A stretch of 64,000 bases of DNA from Spirochaeta isovalerica (lineage in GTDB: Bacteria > Spirochaetota > Spirochaetia > DSM-2461), in the NCBI RefSeq assembly GCF_014207565.1, contig NZ_JACHGJ010000002.1, positions 62,001 through 126,000 of the forward strand, given 5' to 3'. The notes under the pieces were generated by a model. It was not told where the DNA came from. It saw nothing but the letters and a program-made list of their open reading frames with translations, and made no database searches. Below are positions 34,833 to 44,197 of this stretch, one piece after another. The position numbers and the translations under genes are program-made. The stretch's first letter is position 1, and each line of letters opens with the position of its first letter.

Positions 34833-36410
34833 ATGAGAGAAAAAACGCTGGTTCCGAAATATCCTTTTCTCATTTACATTCTTCTGATGGTATCGGTTTA
34901 CCTGCTGATCTGCTTTCTCTACAGGAGCAATCAGGATGTTGTTCTCGAACAAATGAATGCAGATACGGAATACAACTCGATAGTTCTGGCAAACGACATT
35001 TCTAAAATCCTTGAAAAATCGGAAATGATTCTGGATCTTCTGGAACAGGAAATTCAGCTAATGCGGGATAAAAGCGAAATGGATGTTTCAGCAATTATCA
35101 AAGATTTCAGACTGAAATATTTGAATATTTATGACCTGTATATCTTTGATAAAGATGGCCTGAATTACAGTTCCCGGACAGAGAATCCTCTTCTTGAGGA
35201 AAGTTTGGGGAATATCTTCAATTTACACAAAGACAATCTAATTCGTTCCAATATTACGGCCGATTCAAAAAACACTTCCAGCTTCTTGATAAGCCGCGCT
35301 GTCTTCGATTCTCTTGATCAGGTGCAAAATGTCTTTGTGTGCAGTGTTAACATTGAGGAAATCCTCAGCTTTGACGAAATTATGTCCATGTATAACTTTT
35401 CTCAGATTGCCATACTCGATCAGAATTACAACATCCTGTTCAGCGCGATTGATAATGATCAGACTGCGGGTGGAAACTTCGAGAATTCAGAGGATAATAT
35501 TAATCTATCCACATATAAAATAATGGGCTATCCATTTTTCATAGCATTGGAAACAGATTATAGAAACACTTTCGAATCCGTCAGAAGACAGTATTTCCTG
35601 TATATTCTGGTTGTTTCCGTTCTTCTCATCTTCGGTCTTTTTCTTGTGAGATATCTTGTTCAGCAGAATCGGAAACAGGCTATTCTGGAAGATAAGCTGG
35701 CTCAGCAGGGTAAGCTCGAAGCGATCGGGAGGGTCACCGGAGGAGTGGCCCATCAGTTCAATAACATTCACTCAGCCATCATGGGCGCTTCTGAACTTAT
35801 AAAAACCGCGAAAGACGACGATGCGAAAGACCGTTACCTGGACATAATAAGGACATCGCTGAAAAAGGCTTCCGGTATAATCGATGATCTGCTTTCCTAT
35901 TCGAGAAATAACTTTATGCTGGAGAAATCGAAGATTAATATCAGGGACGTTCTAAAAGTATCAGCTGAATCAGTGAAAGGTTATTCCGGAAAAAAAGTGG
36001 ATATTCAGATATTAAGTAATCAAAAAATTGAACTGTTTGGGGATATCAATCTATTGTCAGATGCCTTTTCAAATCTCATTGATAACGCCGTTCAGTCTTT
36101 TGATAAAAGCGGTACAGTAAAAATTAATTACACGATCCTGCCGGGAGCTGAAATTGAATACCTGGACGAGGCTTCCGATGAAAGTATCAACTATGTTGAA
36201 ATCAATGTAGAGGATAACGGCACAGGTATTGCCGAAGAGGATCTGGATAAAATCTTCGACCCCTTTTTTTCAACGAAAGCACAGGGCAAAGGCATAGGTC
36301 TGGGGCTTTCCTCAGTCTACGGAATCGTACGGGAACATGACGGATCCATACATGCGGAGAGCCGCACTAACGAAGGAACGGTTATTAAAATCGCACTGCC
36401 TTTATTATAA
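34833..36410 (+). CDS. Membrane sensor histidine kinase paired with a TRAP-type binding protein
   Basis: The 525-residue protein has membrane segments at about 10-29 and 253-273. They enclose a 220-residue extracytoplasmic sensor resembling a double Cache fold ([33 protein letters not shown]). HisKA carries His307 in [10 protein letters not shown]: the residue after His is Gln where most kinases have Glu or Asp. The HATPase is complete ([43 protein letters not shown]). No response regulator is adjacent. It lies three bases after the binding-protein gene, so the two are co-expressed. Confidence 0.9.
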   Translation: MREKTLVPKYPFLIYILLMVSVYLLICFLYRSNQDVVLEQMNADTEYNSIVLANDISKILEKSEMILDLLEQEIQLMRDKSEMDVSAIIKDFRLKYLNIYDLYIFDKDGLNYSSRTENPLLEESLGNIFNLHKDNLIRSNITADSKNTSSFLISRAVFDSLDQVQNVFVCSVNIEEILSFDEIMSMYNFSQIAILDQNYNILFSAIDNDQTAGGNFENSEDNINLSTYKIMGYPFFIALETDYRNTFESVRRQYFLYILVVSVLLIFGLFLVRYLVQQNRKQAILEDKLAQQGKLEAIGRVTGGVAHQFNNIHSAIMGASELIKTAKDDDAKDRYLDIIRTSLKKASGIIDDLLSYSRNNFMLEKSKINIRDVLKVSAESVKGYSGKKVDIQILSNQKIELFGDINLLSDAFSNLIDNAVQSFDKSGTVKINYTILPGAEIEYLDEASDESINYVEINVEDNGTGIAEEDLDKIFDPFFSTKAQGKGIGLGLSSVYGIVREHDGSIHAESRTNEGTVIKIALPLL

Positions 36411-36474
36411 TCTTTCAAAAATTAAAACAGTGTGATTTTTAACTTTACAAAATCAACGGGAAGAGAAAATCTTA

Positions 36475-36741
36475 TTATGATTGTATTTTTTTCATCTGTA
36501 ATGAAAAATCAGCGGGAGTGAAGCCTGTGACTTTTAGGAAGTACTTTTCCAGTGTATTGTCATCATCGAGCATCAGTTCTTCTCTGATTGATAACCAGCT
36601 TCTCCGGTTTACAGTCATTTCATAACAGATCCAGTTACAGAGAATATTCAGCTTATCTTCTGGGGGAAATCCCTTAAGGGCAAAGTACCCCCGGCTCATC
36701 TGTGGAAATTGCCGTTCCAGCAAATCGGGAACGATGTACAT
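36475..36741 (-). CDS. Small protein of unknown function
   Basis: The 88-residue frame has an AGGG ribosome-like site five bases before the ATG. It is acidic-to-neutral, with clustered Trp/Cys (ILCNWICYEM) and no signal peptide or recognised domain. The composition looks protein-like and it does not overlap another gene. I cannot name a family. Confidence 0.55.
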   Translation of the reverse strand: MYIVPDLLERQFPQMSRGYFALKGFPPEDKLNILCNWICYEMTVNRRSWLSIREELMLDDDNTLEKYFLKVTGFTPADFSLQMKKIQS

Positions 36742-36811
36742 ACTGCCCTATCGGTAGGGGCCCCGCATAAACTTGAGTTTGGGATTGATATCTACGGCAG
36801 TTGAAAAGCGT

Positions 36812-36866
36812 CCGCCCGTTTTCGTCTGAAAACAGGCGGAACCGCTACGCACCGGAATCCCGGTGC
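36812..36866 (-). terminator. Two tandem hairpins after the 5'-nucleotidase
   Basis: GCACCGG-AATC-CCGGTGC (36849-36866) and CCGCCCGTTTT pairing with AAAACAGGCGG (36812-36839, one mismatch) lie just past the gene's stop. A short TTTT follows the second on the minus strand. Confidence 0.55.
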
Positions 36867-36876
36867 ATAGAAATTA

Positions 36877-38808
36877 TCAGGGATACATCAGCGCTCTGTC
36901 GGTTTTTTCTCCGGCAGCGGCAAAGTTTTCGGGTATGACTTTCCAGTTTCCGTCTTTAACAGGCTTCACAGGAGTTCCGGAGTTCTTCTGGAACCACTCT
37001 GTGAGGTAATAACGAAGGTCTCTGGTGGTCGCTGAAGTAACATACTTCATAGATAGAAGATCTTCCGCGGAAATCCCCGCTCCTCTGGCCAGAAGACCAC
37101 CACCGCCCATCGCTCTGTAAGAGTTTATGGCCACTGAATAGGTCTTATTCATATCGAAGGCAGTTCCATCGGACAGAGTTGTTATACTAATCCGGCTTCC
37201 TGCGGGTTTGGTTACATCAACGGTGTAATTGATTCCCTGTGCTGAATCATAGTTGTAGTAACGTGTTTTCGTCTGGGGCAGATTGCTTCTGGCATCCATG
37301 ACAATCTTACCATCGCTGTCAAGGGAGAAGCCCATAAGGTGGTCATTTTCAGATGTCATCTGATTCATCCAGTTTCCATAGGAATCTTCCAGGAACCCTT
37401 TTATCTGAGAACCGGTCAAATCCATTGTGTAGAGCCAGTTTTCATATCTGTAGAGAGTGAACATATCGGCTACCGTAATTGTTCCGTCATTACTGGAAGG
37501 CAATACGGCGTTGGAAGAAAGGGGAGCGCAGAAGCTGACCTGGGCGGGATTCAGCTCGTTTGCGGGATCGCGTGTAACAGCAAGCTGAAGATTATGAATC
37601 AGATCTACAAAGGCTGAATCGCCGAACATGGAATCCATAGAGTTTATGCTTCCGTTCATGGAACCTATTTTTGTCGAGAGCCATTCTTTCGCGTCTTCAG
37701 AATAGGATGCGAATTTTGAGAGGAATTCCGGATCCGGTGTTATTCCTGTAGGATCTACAAGTTCTCCTGTAATGTCGAAATCATATTCGTCTCCGTTCAG
37801 CGTCGCGACAATGTCGAGAACGGGAATTTTGCGGCAGTCGTTCAATCCGCCCCATATGGGAACGATTTTACCGGAAGGAGATTTGATATCAACAGGCGCC
37901 TTGGCGACGGGATCCCATCCCTGGCCTTCCCATCCCTGATGGTCATGGCCGACGAGTACCAGATCTATTCCGTCAACAGTCTCAGCAATCAGCTGTGAGG
38001 CATTTTCGTTTTTAGGGGTATCGGCTTCGTTGCCACCGTATGTGTAATCCACGCCTGAGTGAAATAGGCCGATGATCATATCGGGCATTTCTTTCTCTTC
38101 AATTATTTTAACCCATTTCTCAGCGGAAACGATCATGTCTTCCACCATGCATCCTTCGTAGAGGATTTCCGGGAAGTTTTTAACAAATCCGGGTTCCGTC
38201 AGAGCGAGGATGGCTATTTTCAGACCGCCTTTTTCTACAACCGTGTAGGGATCGAACCAGGGTGTTCCGTCGCTTTTCTTTACAATATTGGCTGAAAGGA
38301 ATTTTGCGCCTGTAAATTCATCATTGACTTTGTCATAAACGGCATGACCGGTTTCTACATCGTGGTTCCCAACTGCGATAGCGTCATATCCCATATAATC
38401 ATACATCTGGGAAACAGGGTTCGGTACATCCGTTTTCATAAAATTGTAGTAATAGATAATCGGCTGACCCTGGAGGATATCTCCGTCGTCTACGAGAAGA
38501 ACTTCTCCTTCCTGTCTTTTTTGTTTCACAATGGTGGAAACATGAGAAAGGCTGGTGCTTTTTTCCTGACCGGTTTTAAAGTCATAAGGGAAAAATGCCC
38601 CGTGAACATCGGTTGTTTCAATCAGGGTAAACTCGACCCGCGCCGGCCGTTCATCGACCGTAACCAATCCCGAAGGGGAGGATGAACAGGATGAAAGCAG
38701 GGTGGAAATGGCGAATATCCCCGCGAGCAGGATGATGGAAAAGCCCGCAATGGAGATTGTCCGTTTCTTCAATCGAAGAAACCCTCTTTTTGTTTTTTTA
38801 TCTTTCAC
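36877..38808 (-). CDS. 5'-nucleotidase / 2',3'-cyclic phosphodiesterase family lipoprotein (CpdB/UshA-like)
   Basis: The 643-residue product begins at GTG after AAGGAG, with a long N-terminal signal ending in the lipobox STLLSSC. Calcineurin-like metal motifs are all present: TTDVHGAFFP, LVDDGDILQG, VGNHDVE, GLFHSG and VGHDHQ. The C-terminal 5'-nucleotidase domain (from about residue 400) includes FTLYRYENWLYTMDLTGSQIKGFLEDSYGNWMNQ and the later GGGGLLARG. It should hydrolyse nucleotides on the outside of the cell, yielding nucleosides and phosphate. It is isolated, with hairpins downstream. Confidence 0.92.
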   Translation of the reverse strand: MKDKKTKRGFLRLKKRTISIAGFSIILLAGIFAISTLLSSCSSSPSGLVTVDERPARVEFTLIETTDVHGAFFPYDFKTGQEKSTSLSHVSTIVKQKRQEGEVLLVDDGDILQGQPIIYYYNFMKTDVPNPVSQMYDYMGYDAIAVGNHDVETGHAVYDKVNDEFTGAKFLSANIVKKSDGTPWFDPYTVVEKGGLKIAILALTEPGFVKNFPEILYEGCMVEDMIVSAEKWVKIIEEKEMPDMIIGLFHSGVDYTYGGNEADTPKNENASQLIAETVDGIDLVLVGHDHQGWEGQGWDPVAKAPVDIKSPSGKIVPIWGGLNDCRKIPVLDIVATLNGDEYDFDITGELVDPTGITPDPEFLSKFASYSEDAKEWLSTKIGSMNGSINSMDSMFGDSAFVDLIHNLQLAVTRDPANELNPAQVSFCAPLSSNAVLPSSNDGTITVADMFTLYRYENWLYTMDLTGSQIKGFLEDSYGNWMNQMTSENDHLMGFSLDSDGKIVMDARSNLPQTKTRYYNYDSAQGINYTVDVTKPAGSRISITTLSDGTAFDMNKTYSVAINSYRAMGGGGLLARGAGISAEDLLSMKYVTSATTRDLRYYLTEWFQKNSGTPVKPVKDGNWKVIPENFAAAGEKTDRALMYP

Positions 38809-38945
38809 GATAACTCCTTTTTTGCCGGTGGCCCGGCTTGTTACTTGAGAGATGAACCTATTGTCCTATAAAAAGACAATGGTTGTTGTAACTAGTTTCA
38901 TATTAGTGCCGCTTTCCAAAAAAGTAAACTACTATCCCCATTTCA

Positions 38946-38974
38946 TTGAGAATAGACTGGTATCAGAGTATAGT
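38946..38974 (+). promoter_or_regulatory. Promoter of the MoaE-like / EFR1 pair
   Basis: TTGAGA (38946-38951), 17 bases, TATAGT (38969-38974), 35 bases before the start at 39010. Confidence 0.65.
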
Positions 38975-39009
38975 TCATTAATACAATCCGCCAATTTCAG
39001 GAGGTTCTG

Positions 39010-39414
39010 ATGAACGATTCCCTAGCCGTTTTTATTCTCACCGAAGGGTTGAATCACAACGCACTTTACAATGATTTTCACAAAACACTTTCCGACTCGA
39101 CAGGGACAATATTGATTCACCACGGAAAAGCGAAATACCCGGGGAAACAACTGCCTGATTACAGCAAAATCAAACTTTACACCCTTAAGCCCGATGCTGA
39201 AGAAATACTAAATCAAAAAGCGAAGGAGATTGCTGTAAAACACAATCTGAACAGACTTCTCGGGGTTCATAATATCGGTATCATAGATAAGAACGACTCT
39301 ATCCTTTTTCTTGCCGTCGAAGGCAAGGACAGAGAGACGGCATTTAACGGGATGAGAGAATTCCTGGAAATTATAAAGGATGAAACGATCCTCGGTCTAA
39401 AGGAAATTAAGTGA
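39010..39414 (+). CDS. MoaE-like protein (molybdopterin synthase large-subunit fold)
   Basis: The 134-residue protein shows the linear order of MoaE. A GTILIHHGKAK segment (residues 32-42) stands where MoaE has its G-x5-GxxR loop. Next comes GVHNIGII (85-92, as MoaE's IHRIG), then DRETAFNGMREFLEIIK (107-123) ending in Lys123, and Lys131 near the C-terminus. The two lysines correspond to the catalytic pair of E. coli MoaE. The match is weak and partial (the HR of the central motif is HN). No other molybdopterin gene is present. AGGAGG precedes the ATG. The next gene, an EFR1 flavodoxin-ferredoxin, starts seven bases on. Confidence 0.5.
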   Translation: MNDSLAVFILTEGLNHNALYNDFHKTLSDSTGTILIHHGKAKYPGKQLPDYSKIKLYTLKPDAEEILNQKAKEIAVKHNLNRLLGVHNIGIIDKNDSILFLAVEGKDRETAFNGMREFLEIIKDETILGLKEIK

Positions 39415-39421
39415 GGCGATT

Positions 39422-40282
39422 ATGAAAAAAGTTCTGATCGCTTATTTTTCACAAGGCGGAACAACACTCTCTATCTCCCGGCGGATAGAGAAGGGAATGA
39501 GTGAAAAGCAGTTTGCTGTAGATCTGTTTAATATTACCGATGATGTCCTGCCGGATTTGAATGCCTATGACATAATCGGCCTGGGTTTTCCGGTTTACTT
39601 CTACCGTCCTCCTTTTAATGTTATGCAGTTCATCAGAAAACTTCCCGACCTCAAAGGAATGGCTTTTTTTCTTTTCTCTCTCTATGGAACCAAACCGGGG
39701 ACATCCATGAATACTGTGAATAAAGTCCTCAGGCGGAAAGGCGGCAGGAATATCGGTTCCGGGAAGTTCAAAGGGGCTGATTATTTTATAGGTTATATAA
39801 AGCGCGGCTTTCTGTTTTCCCCCGATTCCCCCACTGAAGCTGAAATGGAAAGCGCATACCGCTTCGCTCAGGAAATAGTGGACAATTGGGAAAAGAAACT
39901 ATCAGCAGATTACGCAAAAGATCGGTCTGACGGTGTGATTTTCAGCCTCGAGAGCTTAATGACCAAAGAGCTCTTTGTGAAAAATATATACAGCCGCCTG
40001 TTTAAAGCGCAAAAAGACAAATGCACATCCTGCGGATTGTGTGTCAGAATATGCCCGACCGGCAATATCGGTATTAAGGATAAGGGCAGGCCCGATTGGG
40101 GGAATAATTGTCTTTTCTGTTTTTATTGTGAAATGAAATGCCCTGTGGATGCCATCAAATCTCCCATTGACTGGCCTCTGATGGCGCCTTTTATGGCCTA
40201 TAACGTTCGACAGGCAAGAGGGGATTCGGGAATCGAAAAGGTGAAGGTCATACATTCCCGGGGAAAAACTACGCGCCTTTAG
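39422..40282 (+). CDS. EFR1-type flavodoxin-ferredoxin fusion protein
   Basis: The 286-residue protein has an N-terminal flavodoxin-like domain (1-160; IAYFSQGGTTLSISRRI for FMN phosphate, GLGFPVYFYRPP). A ferredoxin domain (196-245) with two [4Fe-4S] motifs follows: Cys201-204-207-211 and Cys230-233-236-240. This is the EFR1 arrangement of anaerobes, thought to shuttle electrons to an unnamed partner. It is co-transcribed with the MoaE-like gene. Confidence 0.9.
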   Translation: MKKVLIAYFSQGGTTLSISRRIEKGMSEKQFAVDLFNITDDVLPDLNAYDIIGLGFPVYFYRPPFNVMQFIRKLPDLKGMAFFLFSLYGTKPGTSMNTVNKVLRRKGGRNIGSGKFKGADYFIGYIKRGFLFSPDSPTEAEMESAYRFAQEIVDNWEKKLSADYAKDRSDGVIFSLESLMTKELFVKNIYSRLFKAQKDKCTSCGLCVRICPTGNIGIKDKGRPDWGNNCLFCFYCEMKCPVDAIKSPIDWPLMAPFMAYNVRQARGDSGIEKVKVIHSRGKTTRL

Positions 40283-40354
40283 TGCTGTGCGAGCAGAACG
40301 GGAACGGTTCGAAAATTGATTGCAAAAAACGTAAAGATCTCTGAACCTTAAAAT

Positions 40355-40915
40355 ATGCGGTTGTTTTCCGGTTTTACTATATTTCTTCTATCTGTTTTCT
40401 CTGTATTCGCTTCAGATTTTCCGGAAATTTCACTTACAGATGAAATGATTCAGGATTATGAAACACAATCGATCGGCACCATTTTATCTATCCATGAGGA
40501 ATTTTTCAGCTCTACAATTGATCTCCCTAATGATGTCCTGCCGGAGATAATTGTCAATTTTACTTACTATCCCTTTGAAACAGATGACCCCTCTATGGAG
40601 AATCTCTTGAATAAGTATGTTGCCGTTGTTCTGGTTCATGTTCTCGATTGTCTGATAAAAGATGATAAACTTTCTCCTGATGAATTGAAGATAATTGTGG
40701 AAAAAAAAGGACAGCCGGAGAGCCATTCGCTGTTTCTCTATGAATTTGAAGATAAGCAGGAAACACTCCTTATGGACTATTCCGATCATATCGGGATTAT
40801 CCGTGAAGAATTCCGGTGGGAGAGAGATGGAGAATTTGCCATGCAGACAAGAGTCCTCCGGAGCAATGTCTCAATAATTTATAGTTTGATTAAAAAAGTC
40901 ATGACAAATTCATGA
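40355..40915 (+). CDS. Secreted protein of unknown function
   Basis: The 186-residue product has a typical signal peptide (FTIFLLSVFSVFAS). The mature part is rich in acidic and aromatic residues with no cysteine pair after the signal, and no domain is recognised. TAAAAT directly abuts the ATG and no ribosome site is visible. The neighbour at 40976 is another extracytoplasmic unknown on the same strand, 60 bases on, and may be co-transcribed. Confidence 0.65.
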   Translation: MRLFSGFTIFLLSVFSVFASDFPEISLTDEMIQDYETQSIGTILSIHEEFFSSTIDLPNDVLPEIIVNFTYYPFETDDPSMENLLNKYVAVVLVHVLDCLIKDDKLSPDELKIIVEKKGQPESHSLFLYEFEDKQETLLMDYSDHIGIIREEFRWERDGEFAMQTRVLRSNVSIIYSLIKKVMTNS

Positions 40916-40975
40916 GACTGAGAAATAATCTTTGCCTTTCCGACAAATAAATAGTAATAATTACTAAGGAACATC

Positions 40976-41860
40976 ATGTTTATGGCAGATAAGAAAACGG
41001 GAAAGGCCCAATTAATTATATTAATCATCTCTCTCATTATTCTCTTTCTTTTTTTTATGGTACGAAAGAGCATGGAGACGGCTCCATGGCCGGAAGGTAC
41101 GCTCTATGATCATATTGATCTTGAAGTCTCTCCGGATCTCGCCGGGACAAGAGAAGAGATAATGGAACAGATTAGCGGTCATTATGCCCATTACGATATC
41201 GTTTCCTATGAAGATGTCACGACTAGGGCTCCCATGCGGACTTTTATTATTTCCTACGGTTTCACGGATATTTTTGTCGAGGACGGAAAGCTCTATCTTT
41301 CAAACCGCTTTATCCATGCCGAACAGGTTTTGAACCAGAAAAACACCACATCCTATATTTCGGATCTGGCCGTTCAGTCCATGGAGGACAGCATGTCTGA
41401 AGTCCGGCTGGAGTTTGTTGACGGAGTCTGGAAATTATTCCGGCCTGCCACACCTGTTTTGATGGGGATAAAGGGAGATCCATATCTGCCTCTATCTAAA
41501 GATCCCGATGACGCCGCTTTAACAGATCCCGACCATGATGGTTTCCCCGGTGTCTCTGTGCATCTGAATATTTCGGGATTTCTTAAAGGGGAGATCTACA
41601 TCGCCCGCCGTGAAATTTTCGAATATGATCTGCAGGTCTACTCAGAAGACCTGATCGCGGGAAATGTAAAAGATTTTTCCGAGCAGTTAGTCCTCGGCGC
41701 CTCGCGGTCTTTTTTAAACAGACCGTCCAATAACATTCAGCATCCCGATCCGGCGATGAACCCCATTATATTAAAACGTATCCCGGAAAGCATCGATACA
41801 TGGGAAGAGCTTGAACCTATCCGTGATGAATTGTTTCCTCCGCCGCCTTCTTTTTACTAG
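40976..41860 (+). CDS. Membrane-anchored extracytoplasmic protein of unknown function
   Basis: The 294-residue product has one N-terminal membrane anchor (about 10-29, LIILIISLIILFLFFM) and a large soluble domain. A DPDHDGFPG sequence near residue 185 looks like a calcium-binding loop. No family was recognised. AAGGA lies five bases before the ATG, and a perfect palindrome (TAGTAATAATTACTA, 40952-40966) ends right at the ribosome site, which could influence translation. The 3' end overlaps the convergent SDR gene by 44 bases. Confidence 0.7.
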   Translation: MFMADKKTGKAQLIILIISLIILFLFFMVRKSMETAPWPEGTLYDHIDLEVSPDLAGTREEIMEQISGHYAHYDIVSYEDVTTRAPMRTFIISYGFTDIFVEDGKLYLSNRFIHAEQVLNQKNTTSYISDLAVQSMEDSMSEVRLEFVDGVWKLFRPATPVLMGIKGDPYLPLSKDPDDAALTDPDHDGFPGVSVHLNISGFLKGEIYIARREIFEYDLQVYSEDLIAGNVKDFSEQLVLGASRSFLNRPSNNIQHPDPAMNPIILKRIPESIDTWEELEPIRDELFPPPPSFY

Positions 41861-42833
41861 TCCGGGCGAAACTGACCAGTTCTCTGCTTATCTTGAAAAT
41901 TTCATCTGCCGCCAGTCTGTCCAGAGCCGGCGGTGCAGGGGCTTCCAGGGTCGTCAGATTAAAGAATTTGCCGTTTGCTTCAGCCACTTCTTCCGCTGCG
42001 CCGAGATAGTAGATCGCTTCGGAGGACAATCCGGCCGATCTGAAATTTCTCTCGATGATTTTTTCTTTGTACCATTTGTAAAAACGGTCATTTTCCTTGC
42101 CTGATTCTGTTTTTACGGCACCGGGATGCATGGCGTTTATGGTTACTCCTGTTCCCTTCAGCTCTTCTGCGAAAATAAGCATTGTCAGAAGCTGAGCCAG
42201 TTTTGCCGAGCCATAGCTTCCCAGTCCGGAATAATGGCGTTTTTTCCAGTTCAGATCCTCTGTCCGAAGACCCCACATGGCAAAGCGGTGACCCTCGGAG
42301 TTCACAAGGATAATGCGTCCGCTTTTCTGTTTTTTAAACATGGGTAATAAAAGGTCATTCAATAAAAAGGAAGATAAGTGGTTGACGGTGAATACCGTTT
42401 CCAATCCCTGATCGGTCAAAACCTTATGATTCAGGTAAATACCGGCATTGTGAATGAGAACATCGACCTTCCGGTTGAGTGAGATAATCGCCTCCGCCAG
42501 AGAGGTAACCTGATGAAGATCGCTGAAGTCAGTCAGCAGATAGCTGCATTTGATACTGTAGGCATCTATGAGATTCTTGCATAATTGTTCCGACTTTTCC
42601 CTGTTCCGGTTGATCAGTAGTAATTCGGCACCCATAGAGGCATACTTATGGGCTGTATGGTAACCTATCCCCGAAGTCGCCCCCGTGATAATGACAAATT
42701 TGCCCTTAAAGGACTTTTCACATATTTCAGGGGTTTTTTTATTATTCCTTATCATGGCGATCATATCTTTTACATTGTACTCGCCGTAATATCTTAAAAT
42801 GCCTTTCTTTACATTTGCTGATTGTTCATTCAT
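41817..42833 (-). CDS. Short-chain dehydrogenase/reductase (retinol-dehydrogenase-like)
   Basis: The 338-residue product carries the classical SDR motifs: TGATSGIG (NAD(P) loop), LIHNAG, VNHLSSF, the catalytic Ser in ILVNSEGH and Tyr-x3-Lys as YGSAK, then NAMHPGAVKT. Its N-terminal 40 residues precede the Rossmann fold. It resembles the RDH/WWOX branch that acts on lipophilic alcohols, but the substrate is unknown. A TetR-type operator half-matching the 29.7 kb sites lies upstream (42895-42908). The 3' end overlaps the convergent gene at 41860. Confidence 0.88.
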   Translation of the reverse strand: MNEQSANVKKGILRYYGEYNVKDMIAMIRNNKKTPEICEKSFKGKFVIITGATSGIGYHTAHKYASMGAELLLINRNREKSEQLCKNLIDAYSIKCSYLLTDFSDLHQVTSLAEAIISLNRKVDVLIHNAGIYLNHKVLTDQGLETVFTVNHLSSFLLNDLLLPMFKKQKSGRIILVNSEGHRFAMWGLRTEDLNWKKRHYSGLGSYGSAKLAQLLTMLIFAEELKGTGVTINAMHPGAVKTESGKENDRFYKWYKEKIIERNFRSAGLSSEAIYYLGAAEEVAEANGKFFNLTTLEAPAPPALDRLAADEIFKISRELVSFARTSKKKAAEETIHHG

Positions 42834-42889
42834 ATAGGGAAGATAATCTATAAAACTGGTTGATTCAAGAAAAAATATTAAAATAACCC

Positions 42890-42908
42890 TATATACAACA
42901 CTTGTTAT
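42890..42908 (-). promoter_or_regulatory. TetR-type operator upstream of the SDR gene
   Basis: The minus strand reads ATAACAAGTGTTGT (42908-42895), 12 of 14 bases identical to the site at 29719. TATATA (42895-42890) follows immediately as a possible -10, so the site sits in the promoter spacer as at the two TetR-linked promoters. The -35 is weak. Confidence 0.5.
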
Positions 42909-42977
42909 GGAATATTCCGATTGAGCACTATTGAGAAAGTGATAAGCCCGGATCCCCGATTTCCCTTCATGATGAAC

Positions 42978-44099
42978 TCAATCCGGGGGAGTCAGCCTGC
43001 GCAGCCGGGCATTTCTTCCGTCTTCCAGAATCCATAGCGCGCCATCAGGCCCCTGTTCCACTTCTCTGATCCGGGTTCCCATATCAAATCTTTCGATCTC
43101 ATCAGCTGCCGGTCCCGATAGTTTCACACGGATAAGAGCTTTCGACACCAGGCCCCCGATGATGGCATCGCCCCGCCAGTCTGCGAACAGATCTCCCGAA
43201 TAAATGACAAGTCCCGAAGGAGCAATGCTGGGAACCCAGTATGCCTCTGGAGTATGGAATTCCGGCCTCGTATCGTGGTCGGGAATGTCGGCACCGGAGT
43301 ACTGGTTTCCCCAGGAGACAAGCGGCCAGCCATAATTATCACCTTTGATAATCAGATTCAATTCATCGCCATGGCGGGGACCCATTTCGTGAACCCATAA
43401 ACGGCCATTCCCGTCAAAGGTAATTCCAAGCATATTGCGGTGACCGACTGTCCAGAACGATTTGGCCAGCTCGCCTTTGTTCTGAAAAGGGTTGTCGGGA
43501 GGGATTGTCCCGTCATCATTCAGCCGGATTATCTTGCCCAGGTTTCCCGTCCAGTCCTGAGCGGGAGTCTGTTTCTGCCTTTCTCCGGAAGTAATAAAAA
43601 GATAGCCACGGGAATCAAAGGCGAGGCGATGGGAATAATGGCCGCTTCCTGTCGCTTTGGGGTCCTGGCGCCAGATAATTTCCAGATCTTTGAGCTCTGC
43701 TGCAGATTGATTGATCTGAAGAGCGGCTTTCGCCACGGCGGCGCCTCTTCTTCCCGCTGATCCCGATTCGGCAAATGAAAGATATATTAGACCGTTATCT
43801 TCATAGTCGGGGTGCAGAATGACATCTCCCAGGCCGCCCTGGCCACCATATGCGACTGACGGTGTTCCTGAGACTTTTATTCTTTTTTCCGATTGCGTAT
43901 CATATATATAGAGATTTCCCGGTTTTTCAGTTATGAGAAGCCTTCCGTCGGGAAGAAATGTCATAGCCCAGGGCTCGTAAAAAATCCCGAAATCATCCGC
44001 TTTTATCTGTGATCCCGCGTTGCCGTACAGCGTTTGAGAAAAGAGATAAACAGTTGTTGTAAAGATAAATATGATGAATAAATATGTTTGTTTCTTCAT
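42978..44099 (-). CDS. PQQ-type aldose sugar dehydrogenase (soluble GDH family)
   Basis: The 373-residue product has a signal peptide ([16 protein letters not shown]) and six-bladed beta-propeller motifs of the soluble glucose/aldose dehydrogenase family. These include [72 protein letters not shown] and [15 protein letters not shown]. coli YliI/Asd belongs here. These enzymes oxidise aldoses using PQQ and calcium outside the inner membrane. No PQQ biosynthesis gene is visible, so the cofactor may be scavenged or absent. AGGAGAG precedes the ATG. Confidence 0.9.
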   Translation of the reverse strand: MKKQTYLFIIFIFTTTVYLFSQTLYGNAGSQIKADDFGIFYEPWAMTFLPDGRLLITEKPGNLYIYDTQSEKRIKVSGTPSVAYGGQGGLGDVILHPDYEDNGLIYLSFAESGSAGRRGAAVAKAALQINQSAAELKDLEIIWRQDPKATGSGHYSHRLAFDSRGYLFITSGERQKQTPAQDWTGNLGKIIRLNDDGTIPPDNPFQNKGELAKSFWTVGHRNMLGITFDGNGRLWVHEMGPRHGDELNLIIKGDNYGWPLVSWGNQYSGADIPDHDTRPEFHTPEAYWVPSIAPSGLVIYSGDLFADWRGDAIIGGLVSKALIRVKLSGPAADEIERFDMGTRIREVEQGPDGALWILEDGRNARLRRLTPPD

Positions 44100-44197
44100 G
44101 ATTCTCTCCTGAGAGTTTCTTTCATCATAAGATACTCAAAAGAGTTAGATGCGGCTAGTATATGTAGGCAGTTGTAATTGTTGTGTGTTTATATCTA

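Noticed and set aside
44040-44070. AACAGTTGTT resembling the TetR operator inside the sugar dehydrogenase gene
   Set aside because: Only the 10-base core matches and it lies within coding sequence, so chance is likely.
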